From Clostridiales bacterium UBA4821 (GTDB lineage Bacteria > Bacillota > Clostridia > Acetivibrionales > UBA4821): 8,148 nucleotides of DNA. The position numbers and the translations under genes were made by a program. Where the stretch lies: positions 1-8,148 of the forward strand of contig DHFP01000105.1 of the NCBI GenBank assembly GCA_002402315.1, given 5' to 3'. Positions 1 through 6,940 of this stretch are shown piece after piece. Below the pieces are notes generated by a model. The model saw only the letters and a list, made by a program, of their open reading frames with translations, did not search any database and was not told the DNA's origin. Position 1 is the first letter of the stretch; every line of letters begins with the position of its first letter.

Positions 1-23
1 TTACCACCCGTCTGAACAGTAAC

Positions 24-66
24 GACGGTTCTACTGTCTCACCAAAAGTAAGACAGTAGAACCGTC
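24..66. repeat. 16-bp perfect inverted repeat beyond ilvB
   Basis: The arms 24-39 (GACGGTTCTACTGTCT) and 51-66 are exact reverse complements, separated by an 11-base loop. The motif continues on one side as CCCCTTGTCTT (67-77), up to the ilvB stop. It sits where an operon terminator would be, and the hairpin could stabilise the 3' end of the leftward transcript. However, no T-run follows the stem on the minus strand, so it is not a classic intrinsic terminator. The GGGGACGGTTCT/AGAACCGTCCCC style reminds me, from memory only, of dispersed REP-like palindromes in Clostridia. That identity is an inference. Confidence 0.7.
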
Positions 67-80
67 CCCTTGTCTTTGAA

Positions 81-1751
81 TTATCTGTCAACATCGATTA
101 ATTCATTTATTGGCGCCCCAGGTGGAACAATGGGGTATACCTTCTCATCCTTATCGATCTCGCAGTTTATTACTACAGGACCGTTAGCAATTAGAGCACT
201 TTTTATTGCATCCTCCACTTCCTCCGGCCTGGTAACATTAACTCCGGCAGCCCCATAGGCTTCAGCAAGCTTAACAAAGTCAGTACACCGATCTAAGCAT
301 GTCTGAGAATATCTTTCGTCATAGAATAGGCTCTGCCATTGTCTAACCATCCCAAGAACACGATTGTTCATGATTACAATTACTATTGGCAGTTTATATT
401 CCACTGCCGTTGCAAGCTCATTGCAGTTCATTCTGAAACTGCCATCTCCGGCAATATTGAACACCTTTTTATCCGGCCTTCCAATCTGTGCACCCATGCT
501 GGCCCCAAGTCCAAACCCCATAGTTCCGAGACCGCCTGATGATATAAAGGCACGAGGCTCATTGTATTTGTAAAACTGTGCTGCCCAAATCTGATGCTGA
601 CCAACTTCAGTAGTAATTATAGCTTGCCCGTTTGTCAACTCGCAAATCTTCTCCATTATAAACTGCGGCCTCAAAATATGGTCATCTGTATATATTAAAG
701 GATAATTCTGCTTCCATTCATCAATCTGTTTTATCCACTCAATATTTTCTTTAGGATTAACCTTATCGGTTAAAGCCTTTAATATCTTCTTGAGGTTGCC
801 TATAAGTGGATACTGAACATTTATATTCTTTCCAACTTCAGCAGGATCAATATCTATATGTATAATTTTTGCATCAGGAGCAAACTTTTTAACATTACTA
901 ATTACTCTATCACTAAATCTTGCACCAACTGCTATAAATAAGTCACTAGCTGATACTGCAAGATTTGTTGTTTTTGTACCATGCATTCCTACCAGCCCGG
1001 TAAATAACGGATGACTCCCCGGAAATACCCCAAGCCCCATTAGAGTTGTTGTTACAGGAGTGTTAATCTTTGTCGCAAATTCAACCAGTTCTGCACTGGC
1101 GTCAGCCGGAATAACTCCTCCTCCAGCAAGAATTATAGGTCTCGAGCATTGATTAATGACCTCTGCAGCCTTCAGCATATCTTCCTCTGTTGCAGCCACG
1201 GGTACTTCATCAATTTTACTCGCAGGAACATATTTATATTCGGTAACAGCCGCAGTAACATCCTTACAAATATCTATCAGAACTGGCCCCTGCCTTCCTT
1301 CACGTGCTATCTTGAAAGCAGCGCGCACAGTTTTTGCCAGTTGTTTTACATCCTTAACAATAAAATTGTGCTTGGTAATAGGCAGGGTAATACCGATAAT
1401 ATCAACCTCTTGGAATGAATCCTTGCCCAGGAGTGAGGTAGGTACCTGGCCTGTAATTGCTACCATTGGTATGGAATCCATATAAGCAGTAGCTATTCCG
1501 GTTACAAGGTTGGTTGCCCCGGGACCTGAAGTTGCCAGGCATACCCCTATTCTTCCTGTTGCCCGTGCATACCCGTCAGCAGCATGTGAGGCCCCCTGTT
1601 CGTGGGATGTTAATATATGGCGTATCTCATCCCTGTATTTATACAATGCATCGTATATGTTTAGAACTGACCCTCCAGGGAAACCAAATATGGTGTCAAC
1701 ACCCTGTTCCTTTAAACATTCGATTAGGATTTCAGCACCTGTAAGTTTCAT
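81..1751 (-). CDS. ilvB: Acetolactate synthase (AHAS), large catalytic subunit
   Basis: Condenses two pyruvates to 2-acetolactate, or pyruvate with 2-oxobutyrate to 2-aceto-2-hydroxybutyrate, the first common step of valine, leucine and isoleucine synthesis in the cytoplasm. The 556 residues match the usual family length. The N-terminal ThDP-binding domain carries the catalytic glutamate in SHEQGASHAADGYAR (Glu51). The C-terminal ThDP domain has GDGSFRMN (GDG 435-437) and the paired Asn 462-463. The VRQWQ segment (Trp472) is typical of anabolic, FAD-containing AHAS and argues against the catabolic AlsS type. Start: the in-frame GTG at 1760 and ATG at 1757 lie on or too close to the Shine-Dalgarno AAGGAAG (1761-1767). 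ATG at 1751 has 9 bases of spacing and gives the usual MKLTGAEIL start. The SD overlaps the stop codon of the prepilin peptidase gene, so it is probably cotranscribed with ilvD. No ilvN/ilvH regulatory subunit follows in the 80 bp available. Confidence 0.96.
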   Translation of the reverse strand: MKLTGAEILIECLKEQGVDTIFGFPGGSVLNIYDALYKYRDEIRHILTSHEQGASHAADGYARATGRIGVCLATSGPGATNLVTGIATAYMDSIPMVAITGQVPTSLLGKDSFQEVDIIGITLPITKHNFIVKDVKQLAKTVRAAFKIAREGRQGPVLIDICKDVTAAVTEYKYVPASKIDEVPVAATEEDMLKAAEVINQCSRPIILAGGGVIPADASAELVEFATKINTPVTTTLMGLGVFPGSHPLFTGLVGMHGTKTTNLAVSASDLFIAVGARFSDRVISNVKKFAPDAKIIHIDIDPAEVGKNINVQYPLIGNLKKILKALTDKVNPKENIEWIKQIDEWKQNYPLIYTDDHILRPQFIMEKICELTNGQAIITTEVGQHQIWAAQFYKYNEPRAFISSGGLGTMGFGLGASMGAQIGRPDKKVFNIAGDGSFRMNCNELATAVEYKLPIVIVIMNNRVLGMVRQWQSLFYDERYSQTCLDRCTDFVKLAEAYGAAGVNVTRPEEVEDAIKSALIANGPVVINCEIDKDEKVYPIVPPGAPINELIDVDR

Positions 1752-1765
1752 AATCATCACCTTCC

Positions 1766-2578
1766 TTATATCCTTCCCAGGCTAAAATACCAGCTTAGTA
1801 TCTGGGTTCCCCATATTGCTGCTACCATGCTACCCAAAACTATAAACGGGCCGAAGGGGATTTGGTCTCTTCTTCCCTTTATCTTTGTAACAAGAAGAAA
1901 AATACTGATAATTGACCCTATTATGAATGCCAGAAACATAGAAAGTACTGTCAGCTTGAAGCCGAGGAACAAACCAACCACGCCCATCAATTTGACATCA
2001 CCCATGCCCATAGCTTCAGCCTTCATAAACCACTCGCCCAGTATCACTATTAAAAAGAATACAGATATTCCAACAACCAATCCCAACCCTGAATCTTTTA
2101 AAACATCCCAGTTAAAAAGGCTCAGGTTATTAAAGTTTACTCCCTTAAGAATTGAAAATATTACTCCCGATACCAGCCCAAATACAATTATTTCATTTGG
2201 TATGATGTAATGGTAAACGTCTATGACAAAAATAGCTATAAACATTGAAACCAAAACCATCATTGCAATAGTATCCGCCGGTGATGTCCAGCCAAATGCA
2301 AAATAAATGCCAACAAGCGATATCGCTGTTAATAGTTCAACCAGCAGATACTGTATGGAAAATTTCTCACCACAGTACCTGCACTTGCCTCTTAGGATTA
2401 TATAGCTGATCACAGGTAATAAATCATATGGTTTAATTCTCTCTCCGCATTTCATACAATGCGACGGCTTTATCACAATTTCTTCGCCCTTGGGCAGCCG
2501 GTAGATTACCACATTAAGAAAGCTGCCTATGGCAAGACCCAATAAAAATATAAAGGTGTAAATTATATAATTCTCCAT
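1766..2578 (-). CDS. pilD: Type IV prepilin peptidase / N-methyltransferase (A24 family)
   Basis: A polytopic membrane aspartyl protease that cleaves the leader of type IV prepilins or competence pseudopilins and methylates the new N-terminus. At 270 residues it is the normal length for the bifunctional form. The N-terminal part has GSFLNVVIYRLP (18-29) and then a cytoplasmic loop with two zinc-type pairs, C41xxC44 and C66xxC69, which mark the methyltransferase (DiS_P_DiS) domain. The A24 peptidase domain has its two catalytic aspartates at D120 (VIDVYHYIIPNE) and D194 in GMGD (191-194), and PFGPF at 241-245. Several hydrophobic membrane segments surround these. The start ATG at 2578 has an AGGAGG site at 2583-2588 that abuts the ilvD stop, leaving a 10-bp gap. 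ilvB begins 14 bp after its stop. It is therefore embedded in an ilv operon, with no pilin or pilus assembly gene in view. It could equally be called comC. Confidence 0.95.
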   Translation of the reverse strand: MENYIIYTFIFLLGLAIGSFLNVVIYRLPKGEEIVIKPSHCMKCGERIKPYDLLPVISYIILRGKCRYCGEKFSIQYLLVELLTAISLVGIYFAFGWTSPADTIAMMVLVSMFIAIFVIDVYHYIIPNEIIVFGLVSGVIFSILKGVNFNNLSLFNWDVLKDSGLGLVVGISVFFLIVILGEWFMKAEAMGMGDVKLMGVVGLFLGFKLTVLSMFLAFIIGSIISIFLLVTKIKGRRDQIPFGPFIVLGSMVAAIWGTQILSWYFSLGRI

Positions 2579-2588
2579 ACCATCCTCC

Positions 2589-4247
2589 TCACTTAACTAC
2601 CGCGCCGGTACTGGCTGACGACACCAATCTCGCATACTTTGCCAGGTATCCTTTAGTAACTCTTGGCATTGGAGGTACCCACTCCTTACGCCTTTTCTCC
2701 AATTCTTCTTGTGAAATCTCCATATCAATCTTACTATTTGGTATATCAATACTTATCATGTCGCCTTCCCGGACAAATGCAATAGGTCCTCCCTCAGCCG
2801 CTTCAGGTGATATATGTCCGATTGATGCACCACGGGTCGCACCTGAGAAACGGCCGTCTGTAATAAGGGCTACATCCTTATCCAATCCCATTCCAGCTAT
2901 TGCCGATGTGGGAGCAAGCATTTCCCTCATACCCGGACCTCCCTTGGGTCCTTCATAACGAATAACCACTACATCACCTTTGTTTATTTTTCCTGCAAGT
3001 ATAGCCTCATATGCTTCATCTCCGGAATTAAACACCCTTGCAGGTCCACAGTGTTTCAGCATCTCCTGCGCAACTGCAGCTCTTTTGACGACAGCTCCGT
3101 CAGGTGCAAGCGTTCCCCTTAAAACTGCAATTCCGCCTGAAGTGCTATATGGGTTGCTGATATCCCTAATAACCTCATTATTTTTAACTCCAGCTTCACT
3201 AATGTTCTCTTTGACCGTTTTACCTGTAACCGTCATTAAATCAAGGTTTAGAAGATTATTCTTTGTTAGTTCCTTCATTACTGACTGAACCCCGCCGGCC
3301 TGGTATAAATCCTGCACATGATGGTGCCCTGAAGGCGCAAGCTTACAAAGGTTTGGAGTATTTGAACTTATATTATTCACTATATCAAGGTTTATTTCAA
3401 CTCCCGCTTCATTAGCTATTGCCGGAAGGTGAAGAATAGAATTTGTAGAGCATCCCAGAGCCATGTCTACTGTCAAAGCATTTTCAAATGCTTTTGACGT
3501 CATTATTTTTGAAGGCCTGATATCCTTCTCTATCAATTCCATTACCTTCATACCGGCTTTTTTTGCCAGTCTGATTCTTTCGGCAAATACTGCCGGAATG
3601 GTCCCATTACCCGGCAAAGCCATACCAAGAGCTTCACTCAGGCAGTTCATGGAATTAGCTGTAAACATACCTGAACATGAGCCGCACCCAGGGCAGGCGT
3701 GGTCTTCATACTCGCACAACTCTTCTTCAGACATTCTTCCTGCTCTTACAGCTCCAACCGCTTCAAATACGGAATTAAGGTCCAGATACTTACCGTTTCT
3801 TTCAACTGATAGCATTGGTCCACCACTTATTACAATGGATGGCAAGTCAAGTCTTGCCGCAGCCATCAGCATGCCCGGTACAATTTTATCACAATTCGGA
3901 ACATACACCATACCATCAAACACATGCGCCAGTGCCATACATTCAATGGAATCGGCTATAATTTCTCTGGTTACAAGTGAGTACTTCATACCCTCATGTC
4001 CCATAGCAATTCCATCACACACACCAATGGTACCGAATTCAACCGGTGTACCTCCTGCCATCCTGATTCCTGCTTTTACAGCTTCAACTATCTTATCTAA
4101 ATGTATATGTCCAGGAACAATTTCATTTTTCGAATTAACTATTCCTATTAGAGGTCTATTAATTTCTTCATCAGTATATCCCATTGCTTTAAACAATGAT
4201 CTATGCGGAGCCCTTTCCAACCCTTTCTTTACTTTATCACTTAACAT
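2589..4247 (-). CDS. ilvD: Dihydroxy-acid dehydratase
   Basis: Dehydrates 2,3-dihydroxy-isovalerate and 2,3-dihydroxy-3-methylvalerate to the 2-oxo acids, the third common step of branched-chain amino acid synthesis. The 552 residues are collinear with the IlvD/Edd family. Visible signatures are CDGIAMGHEGM (77-87), NCDKIVPGMLMAAAR (118-132, Mg and cluster ligands), CPGCGSCSGMFTANSMNC (185-202), GCSTNSILHLPAIANEAG, and ITDGRFSGATRGASIGH with the probable catalytic Ser468. Where the [2Fe-2S] enzymes have an extra cysteine after the first strand, this protein reads GIVNSKNEIVPGHIHL with none. It therefore resembles the oxygen-sensitive [4Fe-4S] E. coli type, which fits an anaerobe (inference). 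The start ATG at 4247 is preceded by an AAAGGGGG-type SD near 4256-4263. It is the first gene of the apparent ilvD-prepilin peptidase-ilvB operon. Confidence 0.96.
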   Translation of the reverse strand: MLSDKVKKGLERAPHRSLFKAMGYTDEEINRPLIGIVNSKNEIVPGHIHLDKIVEAVKAGIRMAGGTPVEFGTIGVCDGIAMGHEGMKYSLVTREIIADSIECMALAHVFDGMVYVPNCDKIVPGMLMAAARLDLPSIVISGGPMLSVERNGKYLDLNSVFEAVGAVRAGRMSEEELCEYEDHACPGCGSCSGMFTANSMNCLSEALGMALPGNGTIPAVFAERIRLAKKAGMKVMELIEKDIRPSKIMTSKAFENALTVDMALGCSTNSILHLPAIANEAGVEINLDIVNNISSNTPNLCKLAPSGHHHVQDLYQAGGVQSVMKELTKNNLLNLDLMTVTGKTVKENISEAGVKNNEVIRDISNPYSTSGGIAVLRGTLAPDGAVVKRAAVAQEMLKHCGPARVFNSGDEAYEAILAGKINKGDVVVIRYEGPKGGPGMREMLAPTSAIAGMGLDKDVALITDGRFSGATRGASIGHISPEAAEGGPIAFVREGDMISIDIPNSKIDMEISQEELEKRRKEWVPPMPRVTKGYLAKYARLVSSASTGAVVK

Positions 4248-4264
4248 TTTATTTTCCCCCTTTA

Positions 4265-4341
4265 TTGATCAGCTACTGGCTATTGGCTAAATCCAAAAGA
4301 TTTATATTTAGAAGCTAATAGCTACAAGCTACCAGCCAATT
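4265..4341. repeat. AGCTA-rich imperfect inverted repeat in the ilvD leader
   Basis: The segment is built of near-identical 6-7 base words around AGCTA/GGCTA on one side (4270-4290) and AGCTA/AGCTAC on the other (4313-4335), so it can fold back on itself. The best inner stem pairs 4279-4292 with 4306-4322 across a 13-base loop, with a 3-base bulge and one weak position. That position is G.U on the + strand but an A/C mismatch on the minus strand, so the fold is slightly better in a rightward RNA. The outer arms pair only loosely. It fills most of the presumed ilvD 5' leader and ends just before the SD. It may be a copy of a dispersed repeat or a regulatory hairpin; the sequence does not decide. 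Confidence 0.55.
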
Positions 4342-4348
4342 TATATAT

Positions 4349-4377
4349 ATAGTAATTCAAATTATTAACTAAATCAA
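4349..4377 (-). promoter_or_regulatory. Candidate sigma-A promoter for the ilvD operon
   Basis: On the minus strand, TTGATT (4372-4377) is separated by 17 bp from TACTAT (4349-4354), each matching 4 of 6 consensus positions. The flanking DNA is very AT-rich. Transcription would start near 4342, giving a leader of about 95 bases that consists largely of the AGCTA inverted repeat. No T-box core, specifier-like stem or CodY-type box is visible between here and the ilvD start. Confidence 0.4.
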
Positions 4378-4470
4378 CCTCAAAAAAAAGGTACATCAAA
4401 AATTGAGATTACCCAAAGAAATCTTGGTGGTCAAAACTATGAAGAATTAGTAGTCTTGTTCTTTTAAATA

Positions 4471-4479
4471 TGATATAAT
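4471..4479 (+). promoter_or_regulatory. Extended -10 promoter for the EamA-type transporter
   Basis: TGATATAAT is a perfect extended -10 (TGn followed by TATAAT). There is no convincing -35 at 16-18 bp, which extended -10 promoters tolerate. The implied 5' leader is about 80 bases, with no clear structure seen in it. The remaining AT-rich spacer at 4380-4470 shows no other recognisable element. Confidence 0.5.
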
Positions 4480-4567
4480 TATTCACATATATTTCCAATA
4501 TAATTAAAAAAATCTTTACGTATCAGCAACTATGTTCAGATTGTTCTGATAGATAGGGGATTATTTC

Positions 4568-5446
4568 ATGGACTGGTTTACTTTAGCTTTGATTTCGACT
4601 CTCATGTTCGGCATACAAGGATTTCTTTTTAAAAAATCAACTGAGATGGGATGCAATAAGTTTATTGTTACATTGGCATTGATGGTTACTGTAGAAATCC
4701 TATCCGTTTTTGTCTTCTTATTTAGCGAGTCAAATATTACTTACTTGTTACCCACACTATTACTTGGGTTCTTATTTGCAGCGTTTTTCTATACAAAGAC
4801 AATAATGGATCTCAAAGCCCTTGAGCATCTCCCTACCAATAAAGTCTTTCCAATTACTACCAGTAATGCAGTTTTAGTTGTTATCTATGCCATTATATTT
4901 TTTAATGAACGTTTAAGCCTATCAGAGGTATTAGGAATTATTGCAATAATAACAACAGCTATTTTTATTCATTATGACTCTAAAAAACAGGTTGATTATT
5001 CAAAAGCTAAAATTGGTCTTCTCATTGCAGTTATTGCTATAATACCCGGAGCCGGAATGAAAATAGTAAATAAATATGCCGCTGATTCTTACGATACTAT
5101 CGCATTTACTGTAATAACCTATTTGTTTTTAGTTCTTGTATCTTCATTCAGTTATAAAGTCAGCAGCAAAATTCAGGATTGTAAATACAAATCCGGTAAT
5201 TCAATTACATTAGGAATCCTTATTGGATTAGTTAACTTTGCAGGTTTTTATTCTCATTTGTTTGCTCTCAAATCCGGCAAGCTGGCAGTTATTTCAACCA
5301 TCCATGCGTCATACGTTGTAGTTGCTGTACTTTTAGCCAAGCTGTTCTGCAAAGAGGAATTGTCGATAAAGCAGTTTGCATTGGTTTTACTTTCTGTAGT
5401 TGGAGTAATATTGTTAAAAGTAGACCTGTTTAAGTTAATAACTTAA
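4568..5446 (+). CDS. EamA/DMT-superfamily membrane transporter
   Basis: A 292-residue integral membrane protein with about ten hydrophobic segments (roughly 3-21, 32-52, 59-78, 97-113, 119-136, 147-162, 177-195, 213-232, 238-258 and 267-285). It has the internal duplication typical of the EamA family: each half ends in a helix followed by a short acidic turn (FFNERLSLSE near 111-120; FCKEELSIKQ near 260-269) and then a last helix. Family members export or import amino acids, nucleotide sugars or other small metabolites; the substrate cannot be read from the sequence. The start ATG at 4568 has AGGGGA (4555-4560) 7 bases upstream. The gene stands alone and converges on the SLH gene. It is visibly more AT-rich than the neighbouring ilv genes, which may reflect its membrane composition. 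Confidence 0.85.
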   Translation: MDWFTLALISTLMFGIQGFLFKKSTEMGCNKFIVTLALMVTVEILSVFVFLFSESNITYLLPTLLLGFLFAAFFYTKTIMDLKALEHLPTNKVFPITTSNAVLVVIYAIIFFNERLSLSEVLGIIAIITTAIFIHYDSKKQVDYSKAKIGLLIAVIAIIPGAGMKIVNKYAADSYDTIAFTVITYLFLVLVSSFSYKVSSKIQDCKYKSGNSITLGILIGLVNFAGFYSHLFALKSGKLAVISTIHASYVVVAVLLAKLFCKEELSIKQFALVLLSVVGVILLKVDLFKLIT

Positions 5447-5463
5447 ACAATCTTTTATTTCTT
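5427..5463 (+). terminator. Palindromic terminator over the transporter stop codon
   Basis: TGTTTAAGTTA (5427-5437) and TAACTTAAACA (5439-5449) are perfect inverted arms around a single A at 5438. As RNA this gives a 9-bp stem with a 5-base loop. The T-rich stretch at 5451-5463 follows on the + strand. The transporter's TAA (5444-5446) lies inside the 3' arm. The stem is AT-rich, so termination may be weak. On the minus strand no T-run follows, so use by the SLH gene is less likely. Confidence 0.5.
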
Positions 5464-6030
5464 CTCCGGTTCTCCTAAGTCTACCGGCAAGGAATCAACC
5501 ACGAGTATGGAAACATCTCCCCTGGTTATTGCCTTCTTTGGAACAATGTCCAGATTTTTTGTAATACCAATCTCCTTTGCCTTATTCAGATAATTGTCAG
5601 GCCATTTTCCCTCAAGATTGCTGTCGTATTTTAATATTCTTACCATTATTGCAGCAGCTTCAGCATAGGTTATATTCCTTGACGGTTTGAAGGTTTTATC
5701 GAAATATCCCTTTATATATCCCAGGCTGGCCGCCATCCTAACTGATGAATAAGCCCAGTGCTTCTTTGACAAATCTTTAAATGCAATTTCTTTACCAACA
5801 TTAAAAGGATTTGTATCATAGCCCATCATCCTTATTATTATGGTCGCAAACTCGGCCCTTGTTATGTTCCTTTCGAGTCCCAGATCTCCATTATTGTATC
5901 CTTTTAATAATCCCAACCTAACCATGATTGCCGCCGAATCCTGCTGCAGCTTATCATGTGAAGCTTCAGCAAAAGCCATAGATTGCATAATTATCAAAAA
6001 TGTAATTACAATAATAATGCCTCTTCTCAT
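5455..6030 (-). CDS. Small secreted protein of three SLH motifs
   Basis: A 191-residue exported protein. It has a Sec signal peptide (MRRG, a hydrophobic core, and AFA before Glu22, so cleavage probably after Ala21). The mature part is almost entirely S-layer homology repeats. SLH1 covers about 30-71 and has canonical TRAE at 57-60, but lacks the usual leading FxDxxxHWA. SLH2 covers about 84-135 with FKDLSKKHWAYSSV and a changed TYAE at 121-124. SLH3 covers about 143-182 with a degenerate TRGD at 169-172. SLH trimers bind pyruvylated secondary cell-wall polymers (family knowledge). No catalytic, dockerin or cohesin domain is attached, so its partner is unknown. The start ATG at 6028-6030 has AGGTGGGG at 6036-6043. 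Its stop is 8 bp from that of the convergent transporter gene. Confidence 0.85.
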   Translation of the reverse strand: MRRGIIIVITFLIIMQSMAFAEASHDKLQQDSAAIMVRLGLLKGYNNGDLGLERNITRAEFATIIIRMMGYDTNPFNVGKEIAFKDLSKKHWAYSSVRMAASLGYIKGYFDKTFKPSRNITYAEAAAIMVRILKYDSNLEGKWPDNYLNKAKEIGITKNLDIVPKKAITRGDVSILVVDSLPVDLGEPEKK

Positions 6031-6085
6031 CCAATCCCCACCTTGGTTTTTAATAAGTCAACACCTTATGATCGATTCAATAATT

Positions 6086-6094
6086 ATTCTACCA
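6086..6094 (-). promoter_or_regulatory. Extended -10 candidate for the SLH gene
   Basis: On the minus strand TGGTAGAAT reads as TGn followed by TAGAAT, 5 of 6 matches to the -10 consensus. No good -35 is seen. The leader would be about 50 bases. The rest of the 6031-6313 divergent spacer is AT-rich. Confidence 0.35.
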
Positions 6095-6189
6095 TATATA
6101 ACAAATATTTTCTTATAACTACATAATTTTTTAATAAGATTTTAATATTGCTTCTGCATCTAAACTTATTTATACAAAATTGTCATACG

Positions 6190-6195
6190 TATAAT
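6190..6195 (+). promoter_or_regulatory. Weak -10 candidate for the stress-protein gene
   Basis: A perfect TATAAT, but only a poor -35 (TTATTT, 6166-6171, 18-bp spacer). It would give a leader of about 110 bases. No sigma-B-like site is evident in 6200-6300, so the true promoter may use another sigma factor. Confidence 0.2.
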
Positions 6196-6313
6196 AAATT
6201 GATTTTGAGTTATATTAATAAATGGAAAAAATAAAGCTATAAAGAGAACTATAAAAAGTAGGTAACAGATAATATCATATTCTAAAAAAACTATTATACG
6301 AGGAGGAAAAATA

Positions 6314-6847
6314 ATGTCAAAAACAGTTGTAGGTCTTTTCACCTCTCACAAGGATGCTGAAAAGGCAGCAAAATTGGTTAAAGATGCTGGCCTTAGAACT
6401 TCAGACATTTCAATAATTGCAAAGCAGGGAGACAAAACTGAAGCGGATGTTTATGATGCTGGTGCCGGCGCCACTGGAGTAGCAACAAATCCAAATGCTA
6501 CTATGGGTAGAACCGGCATAAATGATAACGTCTCGGATGGTGTAATAACAGGCGGTGTTTTAGGTGGTTTGGCAGGACTCTTGGTAGGAGCAGGTACAAT
6601 GGTTGTTCCCGGGCTTGGAATAATTGCAGCAGCCGGGCCTATTACAGGATTACTATCAGGCGCAGTAACAGGTGGTATTGTTGGAGGCCTTGTAGACATG
6701 GGCATACCTGAAGACAAGGGTAGAAAGTACGAAACCAACATCAAAAAAGGAAAAATTTTATGGAGTATGAGAACAGACGATAACAATGTAGGCCAAGTTG
6801 AGTCCATTTTAAAAAACTGCGGCGCTACTGATGTAGAAACATATTAA
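6314..6847 (+). CDS. YflT/GSP17M-like stress protein with glycine zipper
   Basis: A 177-residue protein. Residues 1-37 (MSKTVVGLFTSHKDAEKAAKLVKDAG and the strand after it) resemble the N-terminal module of Bacillus YflT / general stress protein 17M-like proteins. A Gly/Ala-rich stretch at 76-130 (repeated GGVLGG, GLLVGAG and GGIVGG patterns) forms a glycine-zipper hydrophobic segment that could insert in or associate with the membrane. Residues 139-177 form a second small alpha/beta piece (KILWSMRTDDNN, then a helix, GATDVETY). Similar proteins are described as general or low-temperature stress proteins, but their molecular function is unknown. The start ATG has a strong AGGAGG (6301-6306) with 7-base spacing. 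The gene appears monocistronic, ending in a hairpin terminator, and diverges from the SLH gene. Confidence 0.75.
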   Translation: MSKTVVGLFTSHKDAEKAAKLVKDAGLRTSDISIIAKQGDKTEADVYDAGAGATGVATNPNATMGRTGINDNVSDGVITGGVLGGLAGLLVGAGTMVVPGLGIIAAAGPITGLLSGAVTGGIVGGLVDMGIPEDKGRKYETNIKKGKILWSMRTDDNNVGQVESILKNCGATDVETY

Positions 6848-6851
6848 TCGG

Positions 6852-6877
6852 AAGGCCTTTGAGTAAAAGGACTTTTT
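6852..6877 (+). terminator. Intrinsic terminator after the stress-protein gene
   Basis: CCTTT (6856-6860) pairs with AAAGG (6866-6870) over a 5-base loop. Four more pairs (6852-6855 with 6872-6875) form across a one-base bulge at 6871, and a run of five T (6873-6877) overlaps the end. The stop codon is only 4 bases upstream. It is a modest hairpin, so some read-through into the structured RNA region is possible. Confidence 0.5.
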
Positions 6878-6886
6878 AAAAACTTG

Positions 6887-6921
6887 CCACTTTATTCCTA
6901 GAATATAAAGAAACAAAGTGG
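6887..6921. repeat. Inverted repeat before the hairpin array
   Basis: CCACTTT (6887-6893) is the exact reverse complement of AAAGTGG (6915-6921). Between them is a nested ATTC-cta-GAAT (6894-6904). Unlike the downstream hairpins it has no G.U pairs, so it could work on either strand. It may be a second terminator element or the 5' edge of the RNA. Confidence 0.35.
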
Positions 6922-6940
6922 ATACAATAAGATCACGAAG

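Noticed and set aside
1752..1760. Upstream GTG (1760) and ATG (1757) as ilvB starts.
   Set aside because: GTG directly abuts the SD and ATG 1757 is only 3 bases from it. ATG 1751 has proper spacing and matches the usual family N-terminus.
1827..2210. 127-codon + strand open frame.
   Set aside because: It is an antisense shadow of the prepilin peptidase gene, with no family resemblance.
3463..4290. 275-codon open frame on the + strand.
   Set aside because: It lies wholly opposite ilvD, whose protein is a clear family match. It is an antisense shadow with no recognisable domain.
6451..6807. 118-codon minus strand open frame, Pro/Ser-rich.
   Set aside because: It is the complement of the glycine-zipper segment of the stress protein; Pro-rich composition is the expected mirror of Gly-rich codons.
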